From an uncultured Blautia sp. (GTDB taxonomy: Bacteria; Bacillota; Clostridia; Lachnospirales; Lachnospiraceae), in contig NZ_CANTKB010000014.1 in NCBI RefSeq assembly GCF_947654165.1, forward strand, positions 30,800-94,799: DNA of 64,000 bases, written 5' to 3'. Made by a program: the position numbers and the translations under genes. How positions within the stretch are numbered: position 1 is the first letter of the stretch; every line of letters starts with the position of its first letter. Of this stretch, positions 17,620 through 26,469 are shown piece by piece. A model generated the notes under the pieces. It made no database searches. It was not told the DNA's origin and saw nothing but the letters and a program-made list of their open reading frames with translations.

Positions 17620-19065
17620 GTGAAAAAAATATTATTTGTAGCATCAGAGGCAGTTCCATTTATTAAGACAGGGGGATTAGCAGACGTTGTAGGAGCCCTG
17701 CCCAAATGCTTTGACAAGGAAAATTTTGATGTAAGAGTGATTATTCCTAAATATTTATGCATGAAAGAGGAATATAAAAATCAGCTTCAGTATGTGACTC
17801 ATTTTTATATGAATATTGGATACAGACGTGAATATGTAGGAATTATGCAGCTTGTATATGAGGGTATCCAGTATTATTTCATTGATAATGAATACTATTT
17901 TTCAGGATACCAGCCATACGGAGATATCCGTTTTGATATTGAAAAATTTGCATTTTTCTCAAAGGCAGCACTTTCTATTTTACCGGTGATTGATTTCAGA
18001 CCGGATCTGATCCACTGCCATGACTGGCAGACCGGACTGATTCCTGTATATTTAAAAGACACATTCCAGGAAGGTCCGTTTTATCAGGGAATCAAGACGG
18101 TTATGACGATACATAACTTGAAGTTCCAGGGAACATGGGATATTAAGACCATGCGGGAACTGACAGGTCTCCCGGCACATTTCTTCACGCCGGATAAACT
18201 GGAGGCATATAAAGATGCCAATATGTTAAAAGGCGGTCTGGTATATGCAGATGCCATCACTACGGTAAGCAATACCTACGCAGAAGAAATTAAGACAGAG
18301 TTCTACGGAGAAAATCTGGATGGTCTTATGAGAGCGAGAGCTCATGACCTGAGAGGTATTGTCAATGGTCTGGATTATGATGAGTGGAATCCTGAGACTG
18401 ACAAGATGATTGCAAAGAATTTCAATGCGAAGAACTTCCGCAAAGAAAAAGTGAAAAATAAAGTTGCACTTCAGAGAGAGCTTGGCTTAAATGAAGATCC
18501 GAAAGCAATGATGATCGGTGTGGTATCCAGACTTACCGACCAGAAGGGCTTTGATCTGGTGGCTTATATTATGGATGAATTATGCCAGGACAACGTTCAA
18601 ATCGTGGTGCTCGGTACCGGTGAAGAGCGTTATGAGAATATGTTCCGTCACTTTGCATGGAAGTATCAGGGAAAAGTTTCTGCGAATATTTTCTATGACA
18701 ATGCACTGTCACACAGAATCTATGCTTCCTGTGATGCGTTCCTGATGCCGTCTCTGTTTGAGCCTTGCGGACTGAGCCAGTTGATGAGCCTTCGTTACGG
18801 AACCTTGCCTATCGTTCGTGAAACAGGTGGTCTGAAGGATACCGTAGAACCTTACAACGAGTACGAAGGAACCGGAACAGGATTCAGTTTTAGAAATTAT
18901 AATGCGCATGAAATGCTGGCAACCATCCGTTATGCAGAGGGTGTATACTATGACAAGAAGAGAGAGTGGAATAAACTGGTAGATCGTGCCATGGCAAAAG
19001 ATTTCTCCTGGTCTAATTCTGCAAAACAGTACGAAGAAATGTATAACTGGCTGATTGGATATTGA
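17620..19065 (+). CDS. glgA: Glycogen synthase GlgA
   Basis: A 481-residue GT5 glycosyltransferase using ADP-glucose to extend alpha-1,4-glucan. The N-terminal K-T-G-G-L-A-D-V-V-G-A-L-P ADP-glucose motif, H-C-H-D-W-Q-T-G, and the C-terminal E-P-C-G-L-S-Q-L and R-E-T-G-G-L-K-D-T-V motifs are all present. The GTG at 17620 has AAGGAGGG 7 bases upstream and gives the usual V-K-K-I-L-F start; the ATG at 17590 was not chosen. A TATAAT at 17583-17588 with a poor -35 may be its promoter. It stands alone, without glgBCD nearby. Confidence 0.96.
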   Translation: MKKILFVASEAVPFIKTGGLADVVGALPKCFDKENFDVRVIIPKYLCMKEEYKNQLQYVTHFYMNIGYRREYVGIMQLVYEGIQYYFIDNEYYFSGYQPYGDIRFDIEKFAFFSKAALSILPVIDFRPDLIHCHDWQTGLIPVYLKDTFQEGPFYQGIKTVMTIHNLKFQGTWDIKTMRELTGLPAHFFTPDKLEAYKDANMLKGGLVYADAITTVSNTYAEEIKTEFYGENLDGLMRARAHDLRGIVNGLDYDEWNPETDKMIAKNFNAKNFRKEKVKNKVALQRELGLNEDPKAMMIGVVSRLTDQKGFDLVAYIMDELCQDNVQIVVLGTGEERYENMFRHFAWKYQGKVSANIFYDNALSHRIYASCDAFLMPSLFEPCGLSQLMSLRYGTLPIVRETGGLKDTVEPYNEYEGTGTGFSFRNYNAHEMLATIRYAEGVYYDKKREWNKLVDRAMAKDFSWSNSAKQYEEMYNWLIGY

Positions 19066-19077
19066 TGAATGTATATG

Positions 19078-19120
19078 GGGGAGACTGCTGCATAGGAGAA
19101 AACGCAGCAGCCTCCTTTTT
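19078..19120 (+). terminator. Terminator of glgA
   Basis: GGAGaCTGCTGC pairs with GCAGCAGcCTCC, followed by TTTTT. Strong stem-loop directly after glgA. Confidence 0.85.
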
Positions 19121-19137
19121 ATGTGGAGAAGAAAGAA

Positions 19138-19806
19138 ATGAAACTATTACTGGCAGAAGATGATGATAAATTACGAATAGAGTTAAAAAAGTTTTTTTCT
19201 ATGCACGGATATGATGCCGTGGAGATCACCGAGTACGAACATATGGAAGAAAGAATCCTGGAAGCAGGAGGGCAGCTTTTGCTGCTGGATATTAATCTGC
19301 CTGTTCTGGATGGGAAATATCTGTGTAAAGAGCTGAGAAAGCGAACTTCCATGCCCATTATCATGATTACCAGCCAAAACACAGAGTTGGATGAATTGTT
19401 ATGCATGAACTACGGAGCAGATGATTTTATTGCAAAGCCGTTTAATCCTCAGATTCTTCTGGCACATGTGGAAGCAGTACTGAAGCGTGCATATGGAAAA
19501 CAACAGGAAGCAGATCGAATCGATTGCGGAGGCTTTTCTCTGGAAACAACAAGAGGAATTATCAAAAACGGAGACCAGGAAGTGGAACTGACGAAGAATG
19601 AAAGCCGTATTTTATACAGTCTTGCAAAAAACAGAGGAAAGATTGTATCGAGAGATCAGCTTATCAACGATCTGTGGGACAGTGAATTGTTTGTGGATGA
19701 CAATACGCTGACAGTAAATGTGACCAGGCTACGCAGTAAGCTGGACAGCATAGGAAGGAAAAATGTGATTCATACAAAGAGAGGACAGGGATATTATTTA
19801 GAATGA
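19138..19806 (+). CDS. Response regulator, BceR-like (OmpR family)
   Basis: A 222-residue regulator. The receiver domain has E-D-D-D at the N-terminus, phospho-acceptor D51 in L-L-L-D-I-N-L-P and a K-P-F-N motif; the C-terminal winged helix ends R-G-Q-G-Y-Y-L-E. The stop overlaps the kinase start (ATGA). The partner kinase and the following ABC transporter mark it as BceR-type, controlling a peptide-antibiotic detoxification pump. The ATG at 19138 is chosen; a GTG at 19123 in frame is possible. Confidence 0.88.
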   Translation: MKLLLAEDDDKLRIELKKFFSMHGYDAVEITEYEHMEERILEAGGQLLLLDINLPVLDGKYLCKELRKRTSMPIIMITSQNTELDELLCMNYGADDFIAKPFNPQILLAHVEAVLKRAYGKQQEADRIDCGGFSLETTRGIIKNGDQEVELTKNESRILYSLAKNRGKIVSRDQLINDLWDSELFVDDNTLTVNVTRLRSKLDSIGRKNVIHTKRGQGYYLE

Positions 19807-20819
19807 CTTATACAGCGTATATCAAAGACCGATGGGTTCATGGCCTGCTTCTGGCAGGCTTTTTGTTTCTGGAAATTTCTTTTGGTGTTTTGAGTAAGAT
19901 TCCGGCATTTTATCTGTGGATCACGGGATTGGGAACCACAGGGCTTTTTTTCCTTCTGACCTATGTGAGTTATGCTGAAAGAAAAAACTTTTATCAGGAC
20001 ATGGAAAAAAACAGCCGCAATCTGGATCAGACTTACCTCTTGCCCGAACTTTTGGAACGTCCGGCGTTTTTAGAGGGGAAGGTAATGTACGATACCATGC
20101 TGGAAATGGAACGTTCTATGGCAGAGCGGATCCGCAGTTACGAAGACAATAACAGAGAATATAAGGAATATATTGAATTGTGGGTACATGAGATCAAACT
20201 GCCCATTGCCACAGGAAAACTTTTGGTAGAGAATAACCGGGAGCTTTACGATGAAAGTATGATGGAAGAGTTGGAGCAGATTGATGCTTATACGGAGCAG
20301 GCCTTGTTTTATGCAAGGAGTAATTATGTGGAGAAAGACTATGTATTGAAAAAGGTATCTTTAAAACAAATTTGTACAGAAACCATCCAGAAAAACCGCA
20401 GATTGCTTCTGAAAGAAAAGATTCAGATCAGTCTCCATGATCTGGATGAAACCGTATTTTCTGACAGCAAATGGCTGGCATTTATTCTCCAGCAGATTCT
20501 CTCTAACAGTGTAAAATATATGGGTGAAGGAGAGCACAAGCTAGAGTGGTATGCCAGAGTACAGCATGAAAAAGTAAAATTGTATCTCTGCGACACAGGA
20601 ACCGGAATTTCAGCAAAGGACTTGCCAAGAGTCTTTGAGAAAGGTTTTACCGGCGAAAACGGAAGGACCGGGAAGAAGTCTACGGGACTGGGGCTGTATC
20701 TGTGCCGAAAACTTTGTGAAAAAATGGGACATAAGCTGGAGATTGTTTCTTCCACCGAAAAAGGATGTCAGGTGATCATCAGTTTTCCGAAAGGAAGTAT
20801 GACGGGAGATATTTTTTAA
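19803..20819 (+). CDS. Sensor kinase, BceS-like
   Basis: A 338-residue histidine kinase. Two closely spaced membrane segments (about residues 13-30 and 36-55) leave almost no outside domain, the hallmark of BceS-type intramembrane-sensing kinases that take their signal from the ABC transporter. The phospho-acceptor is H129 in L-W-V-H-E-I-K-L-P; the ATPase domain shows D-T-G-T-G-I, the F box and G-L-G-L-Y-L. It is cotranscribed with its regulator. Confidence 0.9.
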   Translation: MTYTAYIKDRWVHGLLLAGFLFLEISFGVLSKIPAFYLWITGLGTTGLFFLLTYVSYAERKNFYQDMEKNSRNLDQTYLLPELLERPAFLEGKVMYDTMLEMERSMAERIRSYEDNNREYKEYIELWVHEIKLPIATGKLLVENNRELYDESMMEELEQIDAYTEQALFYARSNYVEKDYVLKKVSLKQICTETIQKNRRLLLKEKIQISLHDLDETVFSDSKWLAFILQQILSNSVKYMGEGEHKLEWYARVQHEKVKLYLCDTGTGISAKDLPRVFEKGFTGENGRTGKKSTGLGLYLCRKLCEKMGHKLEIVSSTEKGCQVIISFPKGSMTGDIF

Positions 20820-20820
20820 C

Positions 20821-20885
20821 CTTACAAAAATGAAAGGAAAGTGTAAGTCAAATCAATGGGTTTTACGGGAAATTTCCTGTATGAT
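20821..20885 (+). promoter_or_regulatory. Probable RR-activated promoter of bceAB-like genes
   Basis: CTTACA (20821-20826) and TGTAAG (20842-20847) form a perfect inverted repeat with centres 21 bp apart, right after the kinase stop. Downstream, a near-perfect 16-bp palindrome A-C-G-G-G-A-A-A/T-T-T-C-C-T-G-T (20865-20880) abuts the -10 TATGAT (20880-20885). The -35 position is poor, as expected for an activator-dependent promoter. The binding protein is inferred to be the adjacent BceR-like regulator. Confidence 0.55.
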
Positions 20886-20913
20886 AGAGTCATCACAGGA
20901 AAGGAGCAGAAGA

Positions 20914-21681
20914 ATGAATACCGTATTAGAAGTAGCAAATGTAGAAAAATATTATGGAAATAAAGGAAATCTTACAAAAGCACTGGATAAGATCAGTTTT
21001 CGTGTGGAGGAGGGAGAGTTCGTAGGCATCATGGGGGCTTCTGGTTCCGGAAAAACCACACTGCTCAACTGTCTGTCTACCATAGACCGGATTACCAGTG
21101 GAAAAATCGTGGTGGATGACATTGATATTACCAGATTAAAGGGAAACCATTTAAACCGTTTTAGAAGAGAAGAACTGGGATTTATTTTTCAGGATTTTAA
21201 TCTGCTGGATACCCTGACAGCCTATGAAAATATTGCTCTGGCACTGACAATCCAGAGGGTAAAACCTGAAAAAATCCAGAAAGATGTAGAAAAGATGGCA
21301 GAGCAGCTTGGAATTACCCAGGTTCTTCATAAATATCCTTACGAAATGTCGGGAGGACAAAAACAGAGAGTGGCCTGTGCAAGAGCCATGGTGGCGAATC
21401 CCAGGCTGGTGCTCGCCGACGAACCAACAGGGGCTTTGGATTCGAAAGCTGCCAGAATGCTGTTGGAGAGCTTCCAATATATGAACCAGAAACTGGGAGC
21501 AACTATTCTTATGGTCACTCACGATGCCTTTACGGCCAGCTATGCAGACCGTATTTTGTTTATCAAAGACGGAAAATTGTTTAATGAACTGCACAGAGGA
21601 GAAGATTCCAGAAAAGAATTTTTCAATCGTATTATTGAGGTCGTGACTCTTCTGGGAGGTGAGCTGAACGATGTTATTTAG
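20914..21681 (+). CDS. ABC transporter ATPase, BceA-like
   Basis: A 255-residue ATPase of the MacB/LolD/BceA group. Walker A G-A-S-G-S-G-K-T-T, Q-loop F-I-F-Q-D-F-N-L-L-D, signature M-S-G-G-Q-K-Q-R and Walker B L-V-L-A-D-E-P-T-G-A-L-D-S are visible. It pairs with the overlapping FtsX-type permease to remove or release cell-wall-active peptides from lipid targets. The ATG at 20914 has AAGGAG 7 bases upstream. Confidence 0.93.
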   Translation: MNTVLEVANVEKYYGNKGNLTKALDKISFRVEEGEFVGIMGASGSGKTTLLNCLSTIDRITSGKIVVDDIDITRLKGNHLNRFRREELGFIFQDFNLLDTLTAYENIALALTIQRVKPEKIQKDVEKMAEQLGITQVLHKYPYEMSGGQKQRVACARAMVANPRLVLADEPTGALDSKAARMLLESFQYMNQKLGATILMVTHDAFTASYADRILFIKDGKLFNELHRGEDSRKEFFNRIIEVVTLLGGELNDVI

Positions 21682-23674
21682 GCTTTCCGTAAAGAATATG
21701 AAAAAAAGCTTCAAGGATTATGCCATTTATTTTGTGACTTTGATCCTGGGAGTGGCAATCTTTTATATATTCAATTCCCTGGATTCACAGCAGGCTATGG
21801 AGGTTGTCAGCAGTTCCACCTATGATATCATAAAACTGATGATTCAGATGCTCAGCGGCATGTCTGTCTTTATTTCATTTATATTAGGTTTTTTGATCGT
21901 ATATGCCAATAACTTTTTGATTAAGCGGAGAAAACAGGAGTTTGGTATATATCTGACACTTGGAATGGGGAAAGGGCAGATTTCCAGGATTTTATTAGGG
22001 GAGACGTTTCTCATCGGACTGGTTTCTCTGGTTATTGGTCTTCTTCTTGGGATTTTCGGAGCACAGTTTATGTCTCTTCTGGTGGTGAAGATGTTTGGCG
22101 GTGTAATGGATGGCTACCAGTTTGTGTTTTCTCAGAAAGCTTTTTTTAAAACCATTTTTTATTTTACTGTGATGTTTGCCATTGTAGCTGTCTTTAATGT
22201 GGTGAGTATTTCAAGATGTCGTTTGATCAAACTGCTTTCCGCGAGAAAACAAAATGAGCAGGTAAAGATGAAAAATCCGGTTTTCTGTTTTCTGGTGTTT
22301 TTAGTAGCACTCGTGGACCTGGGAATCCAGTATTATCTGGTTTGTCATCCGGACCGGCTGGAGCAATCTCAGATAGGGTTCATTATTCTTGCAGGATGCG
22401 TGGGAACTTTTTTGTTTTTCTGGTCACTTTCCGGATTTTTGTTGAATGTGGTGCAGAAAAGTAAACGATTTTACCTGCGGGACTTAAATGCCTTTGTTCT
22501 GCGTCAGATTCACAGTAAGGTAAATACCATGGTGTTTTCTATGACTGTGATCTGTCTGATGCTGTTCGTGACAATCTGTGTGCTGGCCGGCGGTCTTGGG
22601 CTGAACAATGAATTTCAGAACATGCTGGGAGAACTGACACCTGTGGATGCCAATTATTCTCTGTACTATTCAGAAGAAAATGGTGGAAGTGAGCAGGCGG
22701 GACAGAGATTAGATGCATTAAAACAGGAGCAGCAGGAAAATGGAGTCTTTGCTTCGGATGCTGTACAGATTACCATATATAAAACAGAGCAGCTTACTAT
22801 GAAGGAAACCATGGGGAAGGATATTCTTAAATTTACAGGCATGATGGACTTCCCGGCTTATAAAATGACAGAGCAGATACTGAAAGTATCCGAGTATAAT
22901 AAGATCGCCCAATTGTATGTAGCAGAGCAGTTGGAAGTGCCGGCTCATACCTATGCCATAGTGAGCGACTACGAAATGTTTACAGAAATCAGAAATCCCT
23001 TGTTAAAAGAAGGCTATAAGATTTCTCTGGATGGAGAGGAGTATGCTCCGGCATATCCGGAATGTAAGTACGGTTTTGTAGAAATGATGGCAAATCATGC
23101 CAATGGAGGAATCATTATCTTGCCGGATGACAGTGTAAAAGAAGAGTGGAGAAACGAAGAATTTCTGGCAGTAAATTACCGGGGGGAAACGAGAGATGAG
23201 TTAAGCGAAGCGGAACGTCAGGCTGTTTCTCTGGAAAAAGATGGGATTTTATTTACAAGTAAAATTCAGATCGTAGAAGTCAGCGGAGGATTGTCTGCTA
23301 CGATTACATTTATTGCAATTTATCTTGGAATCATCTTTTTGATTTCCAGTGCAGCGATTCTGGCATTAAAGGAGCTTTCAGAGAGCTCCGATAATAGAGA
23401 ACGATACGATATGCTGCGGAAAATCGGTGTGGATGAAAAAATTATTTCCAGAGCCTTATTCCGTCAGATTGCTTTGTTTTTCTTTCTGCCTCTTTTGCTT
23501 GCTTTGGTTCATTCTGTTTTTGGAATGACATTTATTGGATTGATCTTAGAGAATATGGGAAAAATCGGAAGTTTTTCCTCTATTTTAACTACAGCAGGAA
23601 TTCTTCTTGCCATTTACGGAGGTTATTTCCTGATCACGTATTTTGGCAGCAAACGAATTATAAAAAATTCATAA
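21671..23674 (+). CDS. FtsX-like permease, BceB type
   Basis: A 667-residue membrane protein with about 10 hydrophobic segments: four early ones, a middle group, then a large extracytoplasmic domain of roughly 200 residues (about 310-530) before the last three helices. This layout is specific to BceB-type permeases, where the outside domain binds peptide antibiotics and the protein also signals to the kinase. Its start overlaps the ATPase gene by 11 bases. With the two-component system it forms a complete flux-sensing resistance module; the peptide recognised cannot be told. Confidence 0.93.
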   Translation: MLFRLSVKNMKKSFKDYAIYFVTLILGVAIFYIFNSLDSQQAMEVVSSSTYDIIKLMIQMLSGMSVFISFILGFLIVYANNFLIKRRKQEFGIYLTLGMGKGQISRILLGETFLIGLVSLVIGLLLGIFGAQFMSLLVVKMFGGVMDGYQFVFSQKAFFKTIFYFTVMFAIVAVFNVVSISRCRLIKLLSARKQNEQVKMKNPVFCFLVFLVALVDLGIQYYLVCHPDRLEQSQIGFIILAGCVGTFLFFWSLSGFLLNVVQKSKRFYLRDLNAFVLRQIHSKVNTMVFSMTVICLMLFVTICVLAGGLGLNNEFQNMLGELTPVDANYSLYYSEENGGSEQAGQRLDALKQEQQENGVFASDAVQITIYKTEQLTMKETMGKDILKFTGMMDFPAYKMTEQILKVSEYNKIAQLYVAEQLEVPAHTYAIVSDYEMFTEIRNPLLKEGYKISLDGEEYAPAYPECKYGFVEMMANHANGGIIILPDDSVKEEWRNEEFLAVNYRGETRDELSEAERQAVSLEKDGILFTSKIQIVEVSGGLSATITFIAIYLGIIFLISSAAILALKELSESSDNRERYDMLRKIGVDEKIISRALFRQIALFFFLPLLLALVHSVFGMTFIGLILENMGKIGSFSSILTTAGILLAIYGGYFLITYFGSKRIIKNS

Positions 23675-23751
23675 CATAAAAACAGGAAATCTTGTCATAC
23701 TAAGAAGGTACAGGCAGAGCATATCTGCAAACAAAACACAGGAGGAATGGA

Positions 23752-23940
23752 ATGATGACAGAGATTTCAGTATTAGATTTACAGAACCTGCGACATTTGA
23801 TCAGCGGATTTGACACCACTCACTGCAAAATGCAGGATTATGCCCATGAGGCTCAGGATCCACAGGTAAAACAGTTTTTCCAGAAGTCCGCACAGTCGGC
23901 ACTGGAAAGCAAGCAGCAGCTTATGAAATTTTTACAGTAG
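23752..23940 (+). CDS. Small CotF-like spore coat protein
   Basis: A 62-residue helical protein (L-D-L-Q-N-L-R-H-L-I at the start, then D-P-Q-V-K-Q-F-F-Q-K-S-A). It resembles the first part of coat F domain proteins, four-helix ferritin-like bundles in spore coats. Two ATGs (23752, 23755) follow a GGAGG. It is the first of two such genes 12 bases apart and may pair with the second to make one bundle. Confidence 0.65.
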   Translation: MMTEISVLDLQNLRHLISGFDTTHCKMQDYAHEAQDPQVKQFFQKSAQSALESKQQLMKFLQ

Positions 23941-23952
23941 GAGGGATGAGAC

Positions 23953-24210
23953 ATGACAGACAAAACAATGGTAGCAGATACCCTGGCAGGGATTAACGGG
24001 GAACTGGTTCGTTATGGAGAGATGATTCCTCAGACAGAGAACCAGCAGCTAAAACAGACATTGAAACAGATGAGAAATCAGTGCGAGATGTCTCAGGAAG
24101 AAATTTACCAGATGGCGAGATCAAAAAGCTATTATATTCCGGCAGCCTGTGCAAAGCCGGATGAGGTAGCACATGTACGTTCTGTATTAAGCCAGCCTTC
24201 CATGCAGTAA
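23953..24210 (+). CDS. CotF-like spore coat protein
   Basis: An 85-residue helical protein with the coat F ending (M-A-R-S-K-S-Y-Y-I-P-A-A, then K-P-D-E-V). A GGAGGG ribosome site precedes the ATG. It follows the smaller coat-like gene closely and both end at one terminator. The two together are about the length of one full coat F domain protein. A role in spore coat is inferred from the family and the sporulating context. Confidence 0.7.
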   Translation: MTDKTMVADTLAGINGELVRYGEMIPQTENQQLKQTLKQMRNQCEMSQEEIYQMARSKSYYIPAACAKPDEVAHVRSVLSQPSMQ

Positions 24211-24226
24211 AAACAGAAAATTGATT

Positions 24227-24272
24227 AAAAAAGCCCTTTTCCGCAAGAATACAGTAGCAGAAAAGGGCTTTT
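24227..24272 (+). terminator. Terminator of coat-like gene pair
   Basis: AAAAGCCCTTTTC (24229-24241) pairs with GAAAAGGGCTTTT (24260-24272). The symmetrical A/T flanks allow action in both directions. Confidence 0.85.
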
Positions 24273-24532
24273 CTGCTGTCATACAGGGCGGAAAAAGGTC
24301 ATAAAATGCAGAAAAAGGAGCTGAAAAAATTCTTGTGAAATGCAGAAAAATTTGATATCATAATTACATACCATTTAATCAGAGATCGGATTTATTCAAA
24401 ATCCAACTGATTGAAGATCTGTATTTTTCTCGCTTCGCATCTGGAGCAGTATTCAAAAATGAAATTCAATTCAATCATGAGGAAAGGAGTAGAAGAAAGC
24501 ATGAGATAAAAAAGAACTTCACAGGAAAACAG
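24273..24532. other. Gap between coat genes and recA promoter
   Basis: No gene, repeat or stable hairpin was recognised in these roughly 260 bases. The stretch is AT-rich. An AGGAAAGGAG run near 24480 has no coding frame behind it. Confidence 0.4.
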
Positions 24533-24561
24533 TTGACAATGAGAAAAAAATATAATATGAT
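24533..24561 (+). promoter_or_regulatory. recA promoter
   Basis: TTGACA (24533-24538) and TATGAT (24556-24561) are separated by 17 bases. A TATAAT at 24551 lies too close (12 bases) to the same -35. Confidence 0.8.
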
Positions 24562-24573
24562 GGAAAACAGAAA

Positions 24574-24587
24574 CGAACATAAGTTCG
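24574..24587 (+). promoter_or_regulatory. lexA-box: LexA (SOS) operator of recA
   Basis: CGAACATAAGTTCG is a perfect dyad matching the Gram-positive SOS box CGAAC-N4-GTTCG. It covers the expected transcription start, 12 bases after the -10, so LexA would block initiation until DNA damage. LexA itself is not in the window. Confidence 0.9.
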
Positions 24588-24623
24588 CAGGCTTATATAG
24601 AAAAGGATAATAGGAGATTAGAA

Positions 24624-25739
24624 ATGGCACAGACAATGAAAGAAGATTCCTCTAAAAAGGAAGTTTTAAAAAAAGAAGATAAATTAAAAGCACTGGACGG
24701 AGCACTTGCTCAGATTGAGAAACAGTTTGGAAAGGGTTCTGTGATGAAGCTGGGTGATTCTGCGGCAAATATGAATGTAGAGACTGTTCCTACAGGAGCA
24801 TTAAGTCTTGATATTGCACTTGGATTAGGCGGAATTCCCAAGGGAAGAATCGTGGAGGTATATGGACCGGAATCCAGTGGTAAGACTACCGTTGCACTTC
24901 ATATGGTAGCAGAGGTACAGAAGAGAGGCGGAATTGCAGGATTTATTGATGCAGAGCATGCTTTAGACCCAGCCTATGCGAAGAATATCGGGGTAGATAT
25001 TGATAATCTTTATATTTCTCAGCCGGACAATGGGGAGCAGGCTCTTGAGATCACAGAGACCATGGTGCGTTCCGGAGCTGTGGATATCATCATTGTAGAC
25101 TCTGTAGCGGCATTGGTTCCAAAGGCTGAGATTGAAGGTGAGATGGGAGATTCCCATGTGGGGCTTCAGGCACGTTTGATGTCTCAGGCACTGAGAAAGC
25201 TCACGGCTCATATCAGCAAATCCAATTGTATTGTGATCTTTATCAACCAGCTCCGTGAAAAAGTAGGAGTGATGTTTGGAAATCCGGAGGTAACCACCGG
25301 CGGTCGTGCACTGAAATTCTATTCATCTATCCGTATGGATGTAAGAAGGATTGAAACACTGAAACAAAGCGGAGAAATGGTAGGTAACCGCACAAGGATC
25401 AAAGTGGTAAAAAATAAGATTGCACCTCCGTTTAAAGAAGCAGAATTTGATATCATGTTTGGTGAAGGAATTTCTCGAGAAGGGGATATTCTGGATCTTG
25501 CAGCAAATATCGGAATCGTTAATAAGAGCGGTGCCTGGTATGCATATAATGACGGAAAGATCGGTCAGGGCCGTGAAAATGCGAAAAAATATCTGAAAGA
25601 AAATCCTCAGATCGCAGAAGAGATTGAAAGAAAAGTCAGAGTACATTACGGTCTTGCGGACGCTGAGACAGAAGCAGAGAGTGCAGCACCGGAGACGGAG
25701 ACAAGACAGGAAGCACAGATTTCTGAGGCAGATGAGTAA
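24624..25739 (+). CDS. recA: Recombinase RecA
   Basis: A 371-residue recombinase. Walker A G-P-E-S-S-G-K-T-T, the L1/L2 regions, I-I-V-D-S-V-A-A-L-V-P, and F-I-N-Q-L-R-E-K-V-G are present. It has a lysine-rich N-terminal extension of about 20 residues and an acidic, low-complexity C-terminal tail (E-T-E-A-E-S-A-A-P-E-T-E). It drives strand exchange and LexA self-cleavage. recX follows 19 bases after it. Confidence 0.99.
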   Translation: MAQTMKEDSSKKEVLKKEDKLKALDGALAQIEKQFGKGSVMKLGDSAANMNVETVPTGALSLDIALGLGGIPKGRIVEVYGPESSGKTTVALHMVAEVQKRGGIAGFIDAEHALDPAYAKNIGVDIDNLYISQPDNGEQALEITETMVRSGAVDIIIVDSVAALVPKAEIEGEMGDSHVGLQARLMSQALRKLTAHISKSNCIVIFINQLREKVGVMFGNPEVTTGGRALKFYSSIRMDVRRIETLKQSGEMVGNRTRIKVVKNKIAPPFKEAEFDIMFGEGISREGDILDLAANIGIVNKSGAWYAYNDGKIGQGRENAKKYLKENPQIAEEIERKVRVHYGLADAETEAESAAPETETRQEAQISEADE

Positions 25740-25758
25740 AAATAAGAGGTAGATAAGT

Positions 25759-26373
25759 ATGATCGTTACAGAAATAAAGCCTGTAACCAAACAAAAATTT
25801 CAGATTGAATTAGACGGACAGCCCGCTTTTGTATTATACAAAGGCGAGCTGTCCCGTTATCATATTCAAAAGGATGAAGAACTGGAGGAAGCAATCTATC
25901 GGGAAATCGTGGATGAGGTGCTTACCAAGAGAGCAAAGCTCCGTGCCATGCATCTTCTCCAGAAAATGGACAGAACCAAAGCAGAACTCAGGAGGAAACT
26001 GGAACAGGGCGGTTATCCTTCTGAAGCTGTTGAGACGGCATTGGCATATGTGGAATCTTTTCACTATATTGATGACACCAGATATGCAGCCAGATACATA
26101 GAATTTCAAAAGGCAAAAAAAGGGAAAGCACGTCTGAAAATGGAGCTTCAGCAAAAAGGAATTTCCGGAGAAATTATAAACCGGGCACTGGAAGAGGCGG
26201 AAGAAACTATGGATTCAAGGGATGCGATTCGCCGTATGCTGGAAAGTAAAAGAAAAAGTGACAAACCTTTAGAGGAAAAAGAAAAACAGAGACTTTATGG
26301 CTTTTTTATGCGGAAAGGATTTCCGTCCTCGGATATTCTTGCTGTTTTTCGTGAGAAAGGCGAGAAAGAGTAG
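25759..26373 (+). CDS. recX: Regulatory protein RecX
   Basis: A 204-residue helical protein made of three-helix repeats typical of RecX: R-A-K-L-R-A-M-H-L-L, A-E-L-R-R-K-L near residue 75, and Y-I-D-D-T-R-Y-A-A-R-Y (about 94-104). It modulates RecA filaments. It follows recA closely and shares its SOS promoter. Confidence 0.93.
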   Translation: MIVTEIKPVTKQKFQIELDGQPAFVLYKGELSRYHIQKDEELEEAIYREIVDEVLTKRAKLRAMHLLQKMDRTKAELRRKLEQGGYPSEAVETALAYVESFHYIDDTRYAARYIEFQKAKKGKARLKMELQQKGISGEIINRALEEAEETMDSRDAIRRMLESKRKSDKPLEEKEKQRLYGFFMRKGFPSSDILAVFREKGEKE

Positions 26374-26393
26374 GAATACAGCCCACCTTTTTG

Positions 26394-26422
26394 TTGACTT
26401 TTTTATGAATTCAGTATAAAAT
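26394..26422 (+). promoter_or_regulatory. Promoter of rny
   Basis: TTGACT (26394-26399) and TAAAAT (26417-26422) are separated by 17 bases, with the rny start 48 bases on. Confidence 0.65.
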
Positions 26423-26469
26423 TATACTGTTGTATTTGTACAATGAAAACTTAATAAGGAGGTGCTCCT

